Shown: positions 1-9,500 of the stretch, piece after piece
Layout of the letters: each line of letters opens with the position of its first letter
Position numbering within the stretch: the stretch's first letter is position 1
Origin: Amycolatopsis lurida
GTDB taxonomy: Bacteria > Actinomycetota > Actinomycetes > Mycobacteriales > Pseudonocardiaceae
Reading direction: 5' to 3'
NCBI RefSeq assembly: GCF_900105055.1
Contig: NZ_FNTA01000004.1
Coordinates: forward strand, 6,107,501-6,171,500
DNA: 64,000 bases
Notes under the pieces: generated by a model
Seen by the model: only the letters and a program-made list of their open reading frames with translations
Told to the model about the DNA's origin: nothing
Databases searched by the model: none
Made by a program: the position numbers and the translations under genes

Positions 1-1055
1 TGGCCGGTACTGCGTTCGGTCGAATCTACCTCGAAGCGGTGGCGGCGGCCCCGGACCTCACCCTCGCCGGAATCCTGGCGAACGGGAGCGCCTATTCGCG
101 GGACTGTGCGGCGCGCTACGGGGTTCCCTTGTTCGGATCGGTGGACGACGTGCCCGGCGACGTGAGCACAGCTTGCGTGGTCGTCCGGTCCGGTGCGCTC
201 GGCGGTCAGGGAACCGAACTGGCGCAAGCGTTCCTGCGCAGGGGCGTACACGTCCTGCAGGAGCATCCGGTGCATGCCGACGAAATCGCCGCGAACCTGC
301 GGATCGCGCGGGCGAACGAGGTCGCGTACGCGGTCAACACCCTGTATCCGCGTCTCCGGCCGGTGCGCAGGTTCCTGGCCGCCGCGGATGTGCTGCGGAG
401 AAGGCAAAGGCTCGACTTCATCGACGCAGCCTGCAACAGCCAGGTCGCCTATCCCCTGCTGGACGTGCTCGGCCGGATGACGGGCGGCCTGCGGCCGTGG
501 GCGTTCGGTGAGGCGCACAGCGCGGAGCGGCAACCGTTCTCGAGCATGCACGCCGAAGTCGGCGGTGTGCCGGTCACCTTGAGAATCCAGAATCAGGTGC
601 ATCCTGGTGATCCGGACAACCATTCGTACCTCCTGCACCGGATCTCGGCCGGCTGTGAGGGTGGCGTGCTGTCCCTCGCCGACACGCACGGTCCGGTGCT
701 GTGGAATCCGCGCCTGCACTCGGCCCGGGACGAAACCGGCCGGCTGATGATGGCCGGACCCGGCACCGAACGCCTGGACGTGCCCAGCACTGTCGTACTC
801 GGCGAGGAGGCACCTGGCACCTACCACCAGGTGTTCGCGGAACTGTGGCCCGATGCGGTCGCGGAGAGCCTGCGCGCACTGCACAGGGCCGCCGCCGAGC
901 CGAACCGGCGGATGACCGACGGCCAGTGGGCGCTGGGCGTGTCCCGGATGTGGAGCGCCCTCACCGCCCGGATCGGAATGCCGGCACTGGTGGAACCACC
1001 GGAGCCCGAACCGATCCCGCTCGCCGACCTCCTCGCTTTAAAGGGCACCGCATGA
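1..1055 (+). CDS. Thiazolinyl imide reductase (PchG/Irp3/YbtU type), 5' end outside window
   Basis: The reading frame is open from base 3, so the start lies upstream of the window; the GTG at 39 is internal. The visible N-terminus (GTAFGRIYLEA, then GILANGS and a cysteine/tyrosine stretch) matches the first Rossmann strand-helix of thiazolinyl imide reductases. These enzymes reduce a thiazoline C=N to a thiazolidine with NADPH while the chain is bound to the NRPS (pyochelin PchG, yersiniabactin YbtU/Irp3). The lysine-free HPVHADE segment near residue 85 corresponds to the family's EHP motif. Its stop overlaps the next ATG by 4 bases. The downstream NRPS genes with three heterocyclisation domains provide the substrate. 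Confident on family; which ring is reduced is inferred to be the terminal one. Confidence 0.88.
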   Translation, partial: AGTAFGRIYLEAVAAAPDLTLAGILANGSAYSRDCAARYGVPLFGSVDDVPGDVSTACVVVRSGALGGQGTELAQAFLRRGVHVLQEHPVHADEIAANLRIARANEVAYAVNTLYPRLRPVRRFLAAADVLRRRQRLDFIDAACNSQVAYPLLDVLGRMTGGLRPWAFGEAHSAERQPFSSMHAEVGGVPVTLRIQNQVHPGDPDNHSYLLHRISAGCEGGVLSLADTHGPVLWNPRLHSARDETGRLMMAGPGTERLDVPSTVVLGEEAPGTYHQVFAELWPDAVAESLRALHRAAAEPNRRMTDGQWALGVSRMWSALTARIGMPALVEPPEPEPIPLADLLALKGTA

Positions 1056-1699
1056 ACTGCAGCCACGTTCTGCTGAAGGTCGACGACCTACACCAAGCCG
1101 TCCGGGATTTCCGGAAGCTCGGGTTCACCGTCGACTACGCCTCGGCCGGACGCAAGGCCCGGCAGGCCCACATCTGGTTCAGCTCGGGGCCGATCGTGGA
1201 ACTGCTCTCCACTCCGCCTGGCGCGTCATTGATGACGGTGCCACTGAATCTGGCGTTCGGCCGGGGCGCGGGGGCGAGAATGACTCGCTGGGCTCGTGCC
1301 GGCGAAGGATTCTGCGACGCGGCGGTGCTCGCCGGCCGGGAGGAACTCCGGCGCGCGGGACGGGTGGTGAACTGGAAACGCACCAAACCCGACGGTTCCA
1401 CGACGGCGTTCGCTTTCACCTACCCGCGGAACGACCGGACCCCGTTCCTGGTCACCCCGTACGACCCTCCGCAACATCCGGCGAACGTGGCGCACGCCAA
1501 CGGTGCCGAGAGGGTGAGCCGTGTCCTCGTGGACGTCGCACCCACTGAACGCGCGGAGTTCGACCGGATCACCGCGGGCGGGGGAGATTTCGAGCTTCGC
1601 GACGCGGACGTGACCGAGATCCGCGCTGTCGTGTTGCCCGGCTTGAACCGCCCGCTCGACCCCGCTCTGCTGCACGGCGCGGTCTTTCTGCCTTGCTGA
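1052..1699 (+). CDS. VOC-superfamily (glyoxalase-like) protein
   Basis: 215 residues. The start ATG overlaps the previous stop (ATGA). The N-terminus (CSHVLLKVDDLHQAVRDF, then KLGFTVDYA) is the classic beta-alpha-beta entry of a vicinal-oxygen-chelate fold, as in the glyoxalase-like domain family. No signal peptide is visible. VOC proteins bind a metal and can isomerise, open rings or sequester small molecules; nothing in the sequence fixes the substrate. Its place between the imide reductase and the metal-importer genes suggests a role in maturing, opening or guarding against the metallophore. That role is inference. Confidence 0.75.
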   Translation: MNCSHVLLKVDDLHQAVRDFRKLGFTVDYASAGRKARQAHIWFSSGPIVELLSTPPGASLMTVPLNLAFGRGAGARMTRWARAGEGFCDAAVLAGREELRRAGRVVNWKRTKPDGSTTAFAFTYPRNDRTPFLVTPYDPPQHPANVAHANGAERVSRVLVDVAPTERAEFDRITAGGGDFELRDADVTEIRAVVLPGLNRPLDPALLHGAVFLPC

Positions 1700-1717
1700 A
1701 CCCCCCCGGAGGAGATC

Positions 1718-3271
1718 ATGTCCATCAATCGTCGTGTCCTGTTCCGGACGGCCGGACTCGCGGCCGGCGTCGCCGGTGCGGGCGCGTTCCTCAATGCGTG
1801 TGGCACGTCGATCCCTGCCTCGGGGCCGGTGCGGCACACCGGTCCCTCCGTGGCGAGGTCAGGAGGCGTCCTGCGCGCGGTGTTCACCGGTGGCGGAGCG
1901 GTCGAAAGTCTCGACCCGTTCGGCAGTGGTTCGCCGGTCGACTTCGTGCGCGGTGATGTCGTGTTCGACTCGCTGTTCACGCTGAGCGGTGGTGAGGTCG
2001 TGCCCGCACTCGCGACCGGGATCGAGGTAGGACCAGGAGCTACGTCGTTCGTGCTGACGTTACGCGAAGGTGTGAAATGGCACGACGGATCGCCGTTCAC
2101 CGCGGACGACGTCGCCTACAGTTTCCGGTTCATGAGTTCCCCGGAGCGGGCCTATCCGAGCCAGCTCTCCGCGTACTTCGATTTCGACAAGCTCCAGATC
2201 CACGACCCGTTCACGCTCGTGGTTCCCGCCCGTCGGCCGGTGGGCGACCCCGCATTGTTCCTGGCCGCCTTCCCCAGCAAGATGGTGAAGAACGGTGCGA
2301 CGTTCACCGGGGCCAACGCGATCGGTACCGGCGCCTATCAGGTGACGGCGTTCGAGGCCGGCCGTGAGTCGCGGCTCAAGCGGTTCGACGGACATTGGTC
2401 GGGGAAGGCCCGGGCGGACGAACTGGTGCTGCTCAGCCTGTCCGATCCGCAGGCCAAGGTGAACGCGGTCGTCACAGGCCAGGCCGACTACGCGGGCGAT
2501 ATCCCTTTCACCACAGGCAAAGCCGGTGTTGCCGGCAACGACTTTGAAGTCCGCACCGCCGGCGAGGAGAACCGGACGGCCTACGGCTGGGTGCTCAATA
2601 CGACCATCAAGCCGTTCGACGACCCGCGTGCCCGCAAGGCAGTGCGGCTGGCGATCTCCCGGCAGGCCTTGGTGGACACCGTCCTGCTGGGCTACGGCGT
2701 GCCCGGCAACGACCTGCTGTGCGCCGGGGCCAAGTACTTTACGCCGCGTGACGTTCCCGCGCGTGATCTCGACCAGGCGAGGAGACTGGTCAAGGACTCC
2801 GGTGCCGACGCGGCGGAGATCGCGATCCGCACCGCGGAGTGGGAGATCGGCTACAACGCCTCCACCCAGCTGCTGGTCGAGCAGCTCAAGGAAGCCGGGC
2901 TGAAGGTCCGCGCGGATATCGTGACCCCGCCGGAGTTCTTCGAGCCGAACGCTGTCGGTGCCGCGAACGCGGTCGCCTTCTCCAGCGGAGCAGTACCCCT
3001 GGCCGTGATCTACGGCAGGCTCGCCGCCTACCCGCCGCTCGCGCTCAAGGACGACGGGTTCACCGCGGCGGTCGGCCGGGCCATCGGCAGTGCCGACGAG
3101 GCCGAACGGGCCAAGGCCTGGAAAGACGCCCAGGAGATCATGTACGACCGGGGTAACACCGTGGTGTGGGGGCAGGCCGACGTGCTGAGCCTCGCCCGCA
3201 AGGCGGTGGCGGGCATCACGGTCCGTGACCAGGCCAAGTACCCCTACCTCGGCAAGGCCGGGCTCGCGTGA
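1718..3271 (+). CDS. Family-5 substrate-binding lipoprotein of an Opp/Nik-type ABC importer
   Basis: 517 residues, with the strongest ribosome-binding site seen in the operon (GGAGGAG, 5-6 bases before ATG 1718). The N-terminus has a twin arginine (residues 5-6), a hydrophobic stretch and a lipobox LNAC with the lipidated cysteine at residue 28, so it is an extracytoplasmic lipoprotein, possibly Tat-exported. The body shows family-5 solute-binding signatures (ESLDPFGSG, LREGVKWHDGSPFTADDVAYS) shared by DppA, OppA and NikA. It is followed directly by two permeases and a fused ATPase. Inside a metallophore operon it most likely binds the metal-loaded product, as NikA/CntA-type proteins do for nickel or opine complexes. 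The ligand is inferred. Confidence 0.9.
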   Translation: MSINRRVLFRTAGLAAGVAGAGAFLNACGTSIPASGPVRHTGPSVARSGGVLRAVFTGGGAVESLDPFGSGSPVDFVRGDVVFDSLFTLSGGEVVPALATGIEVGPGATSFVLTLREGVKWHDGSPFTADDVAYSFRFMSSPERAYPSQLSAYFDFDKLQIHDPFTLVVPARRPVGDPALFLAAFPSKMVKNGATFTGANAIGTGAYQVTAFEAGRESRLKRFDGHWSGKARADELVLLSLSDPQAKVNAVVTGQADYAGDIPFTTGKAGVAGNDFEVRTAGEENRTAYGWVLNTTIKPFDDPRARKAVRLAISRQALVDTVLLGYGVPGNDLLCAGAKYFTPRDVPARDLDQARRLVKDSGADAAEIAIRTAEWEIGYNASTQLLVEQLKEAGLKVRADIVTPPEFFEPNAVGAANAVAFSSGAVPLAVIYGRLAAYPPLALKDDGFTAAVGRAIGSADEAERAKAWKDAQEIMYDRGNTVVWGQADVLSLARKAVAGITVRDQAKYPYLGKAGLA

Positions 3272-4215
3272 TCCATTCTCTCCCGAGACGGCTCGCGGCA
3301 GGCGCTGTTCTGCTGGCACTCCTGACTTTCGTCGTCTACGTCGGGGTCGATCTACTGCCAGGGGATCCGGTCACCAGCAGGCTCGGCCCGAGCACTCCGC
3401 CCGAGCGGATCGCCGAACTCCGGCACCACCTCGGTCTCGATCGTCCGGTGCTCGCCCGGTACGGCGAATGGGTCGCCGGTCTGTTCCTCGGTGACCTGGG
3501 CATCTCGGCGTCCGGTCGGCCGGTCACCGAGATGCTGTCCGACCGGGTCGGCAACTCCGCGCTCCTGGCGGCCATGGCGGTGCTGCTGCTCGCGCCGCTG
3601 TCGCTCGTGCTCGGTCTGTGGGCGGCGTGGCGCCGAGGCAGGCCGGCAGATCGGGTCGTGTCGACGGGCGCGCTGCTCCTGGTGTCGGTGCCGGAGTTCG
3701 TCGTGGCGGGAGCGCTGGTGCTGCTGTTCGCGGTGAGCCTGCGGATTTTCCCCGCCGTGTCGCTGCTGCCGGTGGGCGCGAGTCCGCTGGCGTATCCGGA
3801 AGTACTCGTGCTGCCGGTGCTGAGCCTGCTGCTGGTCGGACTGGCTTACGCCGTGCGGGTCATCCGCGCGTCGGCGTGTGCCGTACTCGCGAGCCCGCAC
3901 GTGGAGTTCCTGCGGCTCGGCGGCGCGTCCGGGAGGACGGTGCTGCGCCGGGCCGTCGTCCCGGCGGTGTTGCCGGTCGCGGCGCAGGTGTGGCTGGTGA
4001 CCGGGGTCGCTTTCGTCGGCGGGGCGGTACTGGTGGAAAAGGTGTTCGGCTACCCGGGCATCGGGGAACTTCTGGTCGCGTCCGTACAGTCCGGCGATCT
4101 GCCGGTGGTGCAGGCACTAGTGCTGATCCTTGGCGCGGCGATGCTGGCCGCGCTCGTGCTCGCCGATCTCGCCGTGGTGCTGCTGACCCCGAGGCTGCGG
4201 ACGGGAACACAGTGA
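3268..4215 (+). CDS. ABC importer permease, DppB/NikB type
   Basis: 315 residues. The GTG start overlaps the lipoprotein stop by 4 bases. Hydrophobic segments occur near residues 10-30, 95-120, 130-160, 170-200, 245-265 and 280-305. The first segment is followed by GDPVTSRLGPSTPPERI, a hallmark of the DppB/NikB subfamily, and the EAA-type cytoplasmic loop with its conserved glycine (LGGASGRTVLRRAVVPA) contacts the ATPase. It forms one half of the membrane channel with the next gene. Family assignment is firm; substrate follows from the operon. Confidence 0.9.
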   Translation: MIHSLPRRLAAGAVLLALLTFVVYVGVDLLPGDPVTSRLGPSTPPERIAELRHHLGLDRPVLARYGEWVAGLFLGDLGISASGRPVTEMLSDRVGNSALLAAMAVLLLAPLSLVLGLWAAWRRGRPADRVVSTGALLLVSVPEFVVAGALVLLFAVSLRIFPAVSLLPVGASPLAYPEVLVLPVLSLLLVGLAYAVRVIRASACAVLASPHVEFLRLGGASGRTVLRRAVVPAVLPVAAQVWLVTGVAFVGGAVLVEKVFGYPGIGELLVASVQSGDLPVVQALVLILGAAMLAALVLADLAVVLLTPRLRTGTQ

Positions 4216-5000
4216 CCAGGCTCAAGTGGACCTTGTTCGGTCTTGCGGTACTGGCCGTCCTCTTCGGACCGCTTGTCGCGCCGCATCCGGCCACGGCCCC
4301 CATCGGTCCGCCGTTCGCCCCGCCGGGAACGGCCGGTCTGCTGGGCACCGACCAGCTCGGCCGCGACGTCTTTTCCCGGCTGTTGCACGGCGGCGCGCCG
4401 ATGCTGCTCACCAGCGCGCTCGCCGCGCTGATCGGTTCTGGAGCCGGGGTGACGGCAGGGCTGTTCACGGCACTGGCCTCTTCCGGTAGGCGTTGGGTGG
4501 AAGCGATCTTCCTGCGCCCCTTGGACTTGCTCGCCGCCGTCCCGCCGATTCTGGTGCTGCTGCTGGTGCTCACGGCTTTGCCGAACCGGGCGGGGATCGT
4601 GCTGGCGGTGGCGCTTTCGAGTGCTCCGCTTTCGGCCCGGATCACCCGCGCGGCGGCGGAACAGGGGATCGGCCGAGCCCACGTCGAGGTGGCTCTCGCC
4701 CGCGGCGAGAGCTGGGCGTGGCTGCTGGGCCGCGAGGTTTTTCCCTTGGTGGCGAGCACCGTTTTGGCCGATCTCGGCGTCCGTTTCGCCACGGCCGTCT
4801 ATCTGGTCGCGGCGGCGGGCTTCCTGGGACTCGGCACATCGGCTTCGGATTGGGGACTGCTGATCGTGGAAGCGTTGCCCGGAGCGGCTTTGCAGCCGTG
4901 GGCGCTGCTGGCCCCGGTGGCCGGGATCGCGCTGGTCGCGGTGACGGCCAACCTTGCTTCTGACGCGCTGGCCCGGCGGTCGAGGGGAGTGCTCGGATGA
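4212..5000 (+). CDS. ABC importer permease, DppC/NikC type
   Basis: 262 residues from the GTG at 4212, which overlaps the previous stop; the much longer upstream extension of the same frame is a shadow of the preceding gene. The motif GLLGTDQLGRDVFSRLLHG near residue 42 is diagnostic of the DppC/NikC/OppC subfamily. The EAA loop (VEVALARGESWAWLLGREVFP) lies near residue 155. About six membrane segments are visible. It pairs with the DppB-type permease and the fused ATPase encoded next. Confidence 0.9.
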   Translation: MTRLKWTLFGLAVLAVLFGPLVAPHPATAPIGPPFAPPGTAGLLGTDQLGRDVFSRLLHGGAPMLLTSALAALIGSGAGVTAGLFTALASSGRRWVEAIFLRPLDLLAAVPPILVLLLVLTALPNRAGIVLAVALSSAPLSARITRAAAEQGIGRAHVEVALARGESWAWLLGREVFPLVASTVLADLGVRFATAVYLVAAAGFLGLGTSASDWGLLIVEALPGAALQPWALLAPVAGIALVAVTANLASDALARRSRGVLG

Positions 5001-6520
5001 CCGCGCTCGTGGAAGTGCGGGACCTGCGCCTGCTGGCCGGCGGCCGGCCGGTCCTGGACGGTGTCGATCTCGTGCTGGCCGAAGGGGAATCGGTCGGTTT
5101 GGTCGGCGCGTCGGGCTCCGGCAAGACGACTCTCGCGCTGGCGGTGCTCGGCCATCTGCGGTCCGGTGTCCGGCACGGCGGTGGAGGAGTTTCGGTGCGG
5201 GGAAAGGACATGCTGCCCACCCCGGCGCCGGGTGTCCGCGGTGACACGATCGGCTACGTCGGCCAAGACCCCGGCGCCTCCCTCAATCCCTACGCGCGGA
5301 TCTCTTCGATACTGCTCGCCGCGACCGGCCCCACTCCGCGCGCCATCCGGGCCGGACGCGTGCGCGGCCTGCTGGAACGCGTCGGTCTGCCGGGGGAGGA
5401 CGCTTTCGCGCGCCGCTACCCGCATCAGCTCTCCGGCGGTCAGCAACAGCGGGTGGTCCTCGCCGCCGCGCTGGCGCGTGAACCGCGGCTGCTCGTGCTC
5501 GACGAGCCGACGACCGCACTCGACCTCGTCGCCAAAGCCGAGGTCCTGCGTGAGATCCGGCGGCAGACCGAAACCGGCGTCGCTCTGCTCTGGGTCAGTC
5601 ACGACCTGAGCACCGTGCGCGAACTGGTCGATCGGGTCGTGGTGCTGAACGCGGGCAAGGTCACCGAAGACCGCTCCGCCGTCGAGGTGACCGCCACCCC
5701 GGCGGTCCCGGTCACGCACGCGGCAGCCAGGGCGGAAGATCGCGCGATTGTCCTCAGTGGACGTTCGCTGGCCGCCTCCTTCGGCGAGCGGGAAATTCTG
5801 TCCGATGTGGACTTCGACCTCTACCGCGGCGGCTGTCTCGCTGTTCTCGGGGTGTCCGGAGTCGGGAAGAGCACCCTTGCCCGGTGCCTGGCCGGGCTGC
5901 ATCGACCGAAGAGCGGGTCCGTCCTGCTGCACGGCACCGCGTTGGCGCCCGGAGTCCGCGGGCGTTCCACCGCCGAACGCGCCGCGATCGCCCTGGTGGC
6001 ACAGAATCCGGCCGAGGCGCTACACCCGCGCCAGGACGTCCGCACCGCGCTCTCCAGGCCGCTGCGGAGGCTGCGGGGAATCACGTCGCGGACGGCCCAG
6101 GACATCGAAGTCACCCGGTTGCTCGAGGCCGTGCGGCTGCCGTCCGCAATGGCGCCACGGCTGCCCGGTGAACTCTCCGGTGGTCAGCGTCAGCGGGTCG
6201 CGCTGGCCCGTGCTCTCGCCGCCGACCCCGAGGTGCTGATCTGCGACGAAGCCACCTCCGCGCTGGACACGGCGACCCAGACCGGGGTGCTGGACCTGCT
6301 GGCCGGACTGCGCGCTCAGCTCGGCGTCGCGGTCCTGCTGATCACTCACGATCCGTGGGTCGCCGCATCGGCTTCGGACAGCGTCCTGGTGCTGGCTGAT
6401 GGCCGCGCCGTTGCGTCTGGTCCGACCGCAGGCCTGCTCCCCCCGGTCGGTGAGGCCCCGGAGAAGGCCCTGACCCGTTTGCTCGTTTCCCCCATCACTG
6501 AAGGAGTTCTACCGGCATGA
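4997..6520 (+). CDS. Fused double ATP-binding subunit (DppD-DppF/NikD-NikE fusion)
   Basis: 507 residues, ATG overlapping the previous stop. Two complete ABC cassettes stand in tandem: Walker A GASGSGKTT, signature LSGGQQQR and Walker B LLVLDEPT in the first half; Walker A GVSGVGKST, signature LSGGQRQR and Walker B VLICDEAT in the second. Dpp/Nik importers usually encode the two ATPases separately, so this is a fusion of both. It powers uptake through the two preceding permeases. Its stop overlaps the start of the NRPS gene, binding transport and synthesis into one transcript. Confidence 0.9.
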   Translation: MTALVEVRDLRLLAGGRPVLDGVDLVLAEGESVGLVGASGSGKTTLALAVLGHLRSGVRHGGGGVSVRGKDMLPTPAPGVRGDTIGYVGQDPGASLNPYARISSILLAATGPTPRAIRAGRVRGLLERVGLPGEDAFARRYPHQLSGGQQQRVVLAAALAREPRLLVLDEPTTALDLVAKAEVLREIRRQTETGVALLWVSHDLSTVRELVDRVVVLNAGKVTEDRSAVEVTATPAVPVTHAAARAEDRAIVLSGRSLAASFGEREILSDVDFDLYRGGCLAVLGVSGVGKSTLARCLAGLHRPKSGSVLLHGTALAPGVRGRSTAERAAIALVAQNPAEALHPRQDVRTALSRPLRRLRGITSRTAQDIEVTRLLEAVRLPSAMAPRLPGELSGGQRQRVALARALAADPEVLICDEATSALDTATQTGVLDLLAGLRAQLGVAVLLITHDPWVAASASDSVLVLADGRAVASGPTAGLLPPVGEAPEKALTRLLVSPITEGVLPA

Positions 6521-9500
6521 GCGCACCCGAGATCGTTGCCGAATTGCGGACTCTGGGGGTGGACCTCTGGCAGGACAGCGGTCAGATCCGCTTCCGTGCC
6601 CCTCGCGGGGTGCTCACCGACGAGTGGCGGACCGCGCTGCATGCGCACAAAGCCGAGATCGTGGAACTCCTCGCTCGCGACGGCGAACTCGCCGCCGTCA
6701 CCCACGACGAGGAGGCACGCCACGAACCGTTTCCCTTGACCGACGTGCAGACGGCGTATCTGCTCGGCCGCCGCGAGTCGTTCGGCTTCGGGGGCGTGGC
6801 CTGCCACGGCTATCTCGAAGTGCGCTATCCGGAACTGGACCCGGCCCGGGTCGAGGACGCCTGGAACACGTTGGTGAAACGGCACGACATGCTGCGCGCG
6901 GTCGTGGAACGCGACGGCTACCAGCACGTCCTGCCCGAGGTGCCGCGATGCCCGGTCCCGGTGGCCGAATCGGTGGAGGCCGTCCGCGGCGAACTCGGGC
7001 ACCGCCACTACGAGACCGATGTGTGGCCGCTGTTCGACCTGCGCGTCACCCACTGCCCGGATGGCGACGTCCTGCACATCTCGATGGATTCGCTGATCGC
7101 GGACTGGGCCAGCGCGGGCGTGCTGCTGGACGAACTGGACCAGCTGCTGGCGAACCCGGACGCGGCGCTGCCGCCGCTGGAGATCACCTTCCGCGACTAC
7201 CTGCTTGCCGAACGCGGGCTGCGCGACACCACCCGGTACCGCGCGGACCGTGAGTACTGGCAGGCCCGCGTCCACGACCTGCCCCGCGCACCCGACCTGC
7301 CCTCGCTCAACAGCGTGGAATCCGGGCCGGTCAGCTTCCGCCGTCTCCACACCAGGCTCGCCGCGCCGCAGTGGGAGGGGCTGCGGGAGCGGGCCCGCCG
7401 GCACGGGATCACCCCGTCGACGGCGGTTCTCGCCGCCTACGCCGCCGTGCTGGGCCGCTGGTCCCGTCGCCCGCGGTTCAGCCTCAACCTCACCCTGCTC
7501 AACCGGCAGCCCCTGCATCCGCGGGTGAACGCGCTGGTCGGTGACTTCACGTCGGTCAGCTTGCTGGCCGTGGAGGACTCGGCCGGGCTTCCCTTCCACG
7601 AGTGGGCCGCCCGGACGGGCGCGCGGATGTTCGACGACCTCGACCACCGGCTGTTCTCCGGCGTCGAGGTCATGCGTGAGATCGCCCGCCGTCGCGACCG
7701 TGACGCCGCGCTGATGCCGATCGTGTTCACCAGCGCGATCGGCCTCGGTGGCCGGACCGGATCCGGCATCACCCAGACCCCGCAGGTCTTCCTCGACTGC
7801 CAGGTCACCGACGACGCCGACGGGCTCCAGGTCAACTGGGACGTCCGGCAGGGCATCTTCCCCGACGGTCTGGTCGAGGACATGTTCGCGGCGCTGGAAG
7901 CCGCTCTTCTCCGGTTGGCGGAGTCACCGGAAGCGTGGCTCACCACCGATCTGGTGCCGCTGCCGGCGTGGCAGGCCGTAGAACGTGCCCGGGTCAACGA
8001 CACCGCCGCGCCGCTCACGTCCGCGTTGCTGCACGCCGGGGTGTTCGACCAGGCCGCCCGGACACCCGAAGCCATCGCCGTCACGGGCCCGGCGGGCACA
8101 CTGACCTACGGCGAACTGGCTCGCCGCGCAGGAGGTGTCGCGGAAGCGTTGCGTGAGAAGGGGATCGTTCCGGGCGAACTGGTCGCGGTCAACCTGGACA
8201 AGGGGCCCGATCAGATCACCGCGGTGCTCGGGATCCTGCTCGCGGGCGGCGCCTATCTACCGGTGGACACCACACAGCCGCCGTTACGACGGGACAAGCT
8301 CGTCGCCGCCGCCGGTCACGTCGTGACCCAGGCGTGGTTCGAAGACCTATCACCGGTCGAGGACATTCCTGTGGCCGCCGGAGGAGACCCGGATTCGCTC
8401 GCCTACGTCATCTACACGTCGGGCTCGACCGGTGAGCCCAAGGGCGTCATGATCACCCACCGGGCCGCAGCCAACACCGTCGAGGACGTCAATCGCCGCT
8501 TCGGCGTCACCGCGGCCGACCGCGTGCTTGGCCTGGCGCAGCTGGGATTCGACCTCTCGGTCTACGACATCTTCGGTCTGCTTTCAGTGGGCGGGGCGCT
8601 CGTCCTGCCCGACCCTGCCCGGCCCGCCGACCCGTCGCACTGGGCCCGGCTCGCGGCCGACCACGGTGTCACGATGTGGAACTCGGTACCCGCGCAGCTG
8701 CACATGCTGGCGCATTATCTCCCCTCGGAGTCCCTGCCGATCCCGGCACTGCGGCTCGCGCTGCTCTCCGGCGACTGGATCCCGGTCACGCTGCCCGGCG
8801 AAATCCGCGCGTTCGCCCCGGGGTTGGAGATGATCGGCCTCGGTGGCGCCACCGAGGCCGCGATCTGGTCCATTCACCATCCCATCGACCACGTGCCCGG
8901 ACACTGGACCTCCATCCCCTACGGCGTCCCGCTGACCAACCAGACATTCCGCGTGCTGGACCAGGCCCACCGCGACTGTCCGGTGTGGACGGCCGGCGAG
9001 CTGTACATCGGCGGCGCAGGGCTGGCGACGGGCTACCTCGGTGACGACGCGTTGACCGCGGCCCGGTTCGTCACGGTCGCGGGGGAGCGGCTCTACCGCA
9101 CTGGTGACCTCGGCCGATACCTGCCCGGCGGGGAGATCGAGTTCCTCGGCCGCGAGGACGCCCAGGTCAAGATCCGGGGCCACCGGGTTGAACTGGGCGA
9201 GGTGGAAGCCGCGCTGCTGGCCCATGACGCCGTGGGCGGGGCGGCCGCGGTAGTGGCGGGTGAGCGCCACGGCGAGCGGGCGCTTCTCGGTTTCGTCGAA
9301 CCGGCCCGCCTCCCCGCGCCGCCCCCGCCGCCGGAACTGGCGATGGCCGGCCGGTTCGCGGACCGGCAGGTCGCGGACTTCGACGCCGCACAGGTCGCCA
9401 GGCACGTCCGGCTGCTGCACCAAGCCGCACTCGCCTCGATGCGTGAGGCGCTCGCGTCTCACCCCCAAGTGCACGAACGGCACCGCTGGCTGGCCCGTCA

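Noticed and set aside
2060..3319. 419-codon minus-strand frame across the lipoprotein gene
   Set aside because: GC-driven mirror frame rich in Gly/Arg/His with no domain; similar long antisense frames occur over all the high-GC operon genes.
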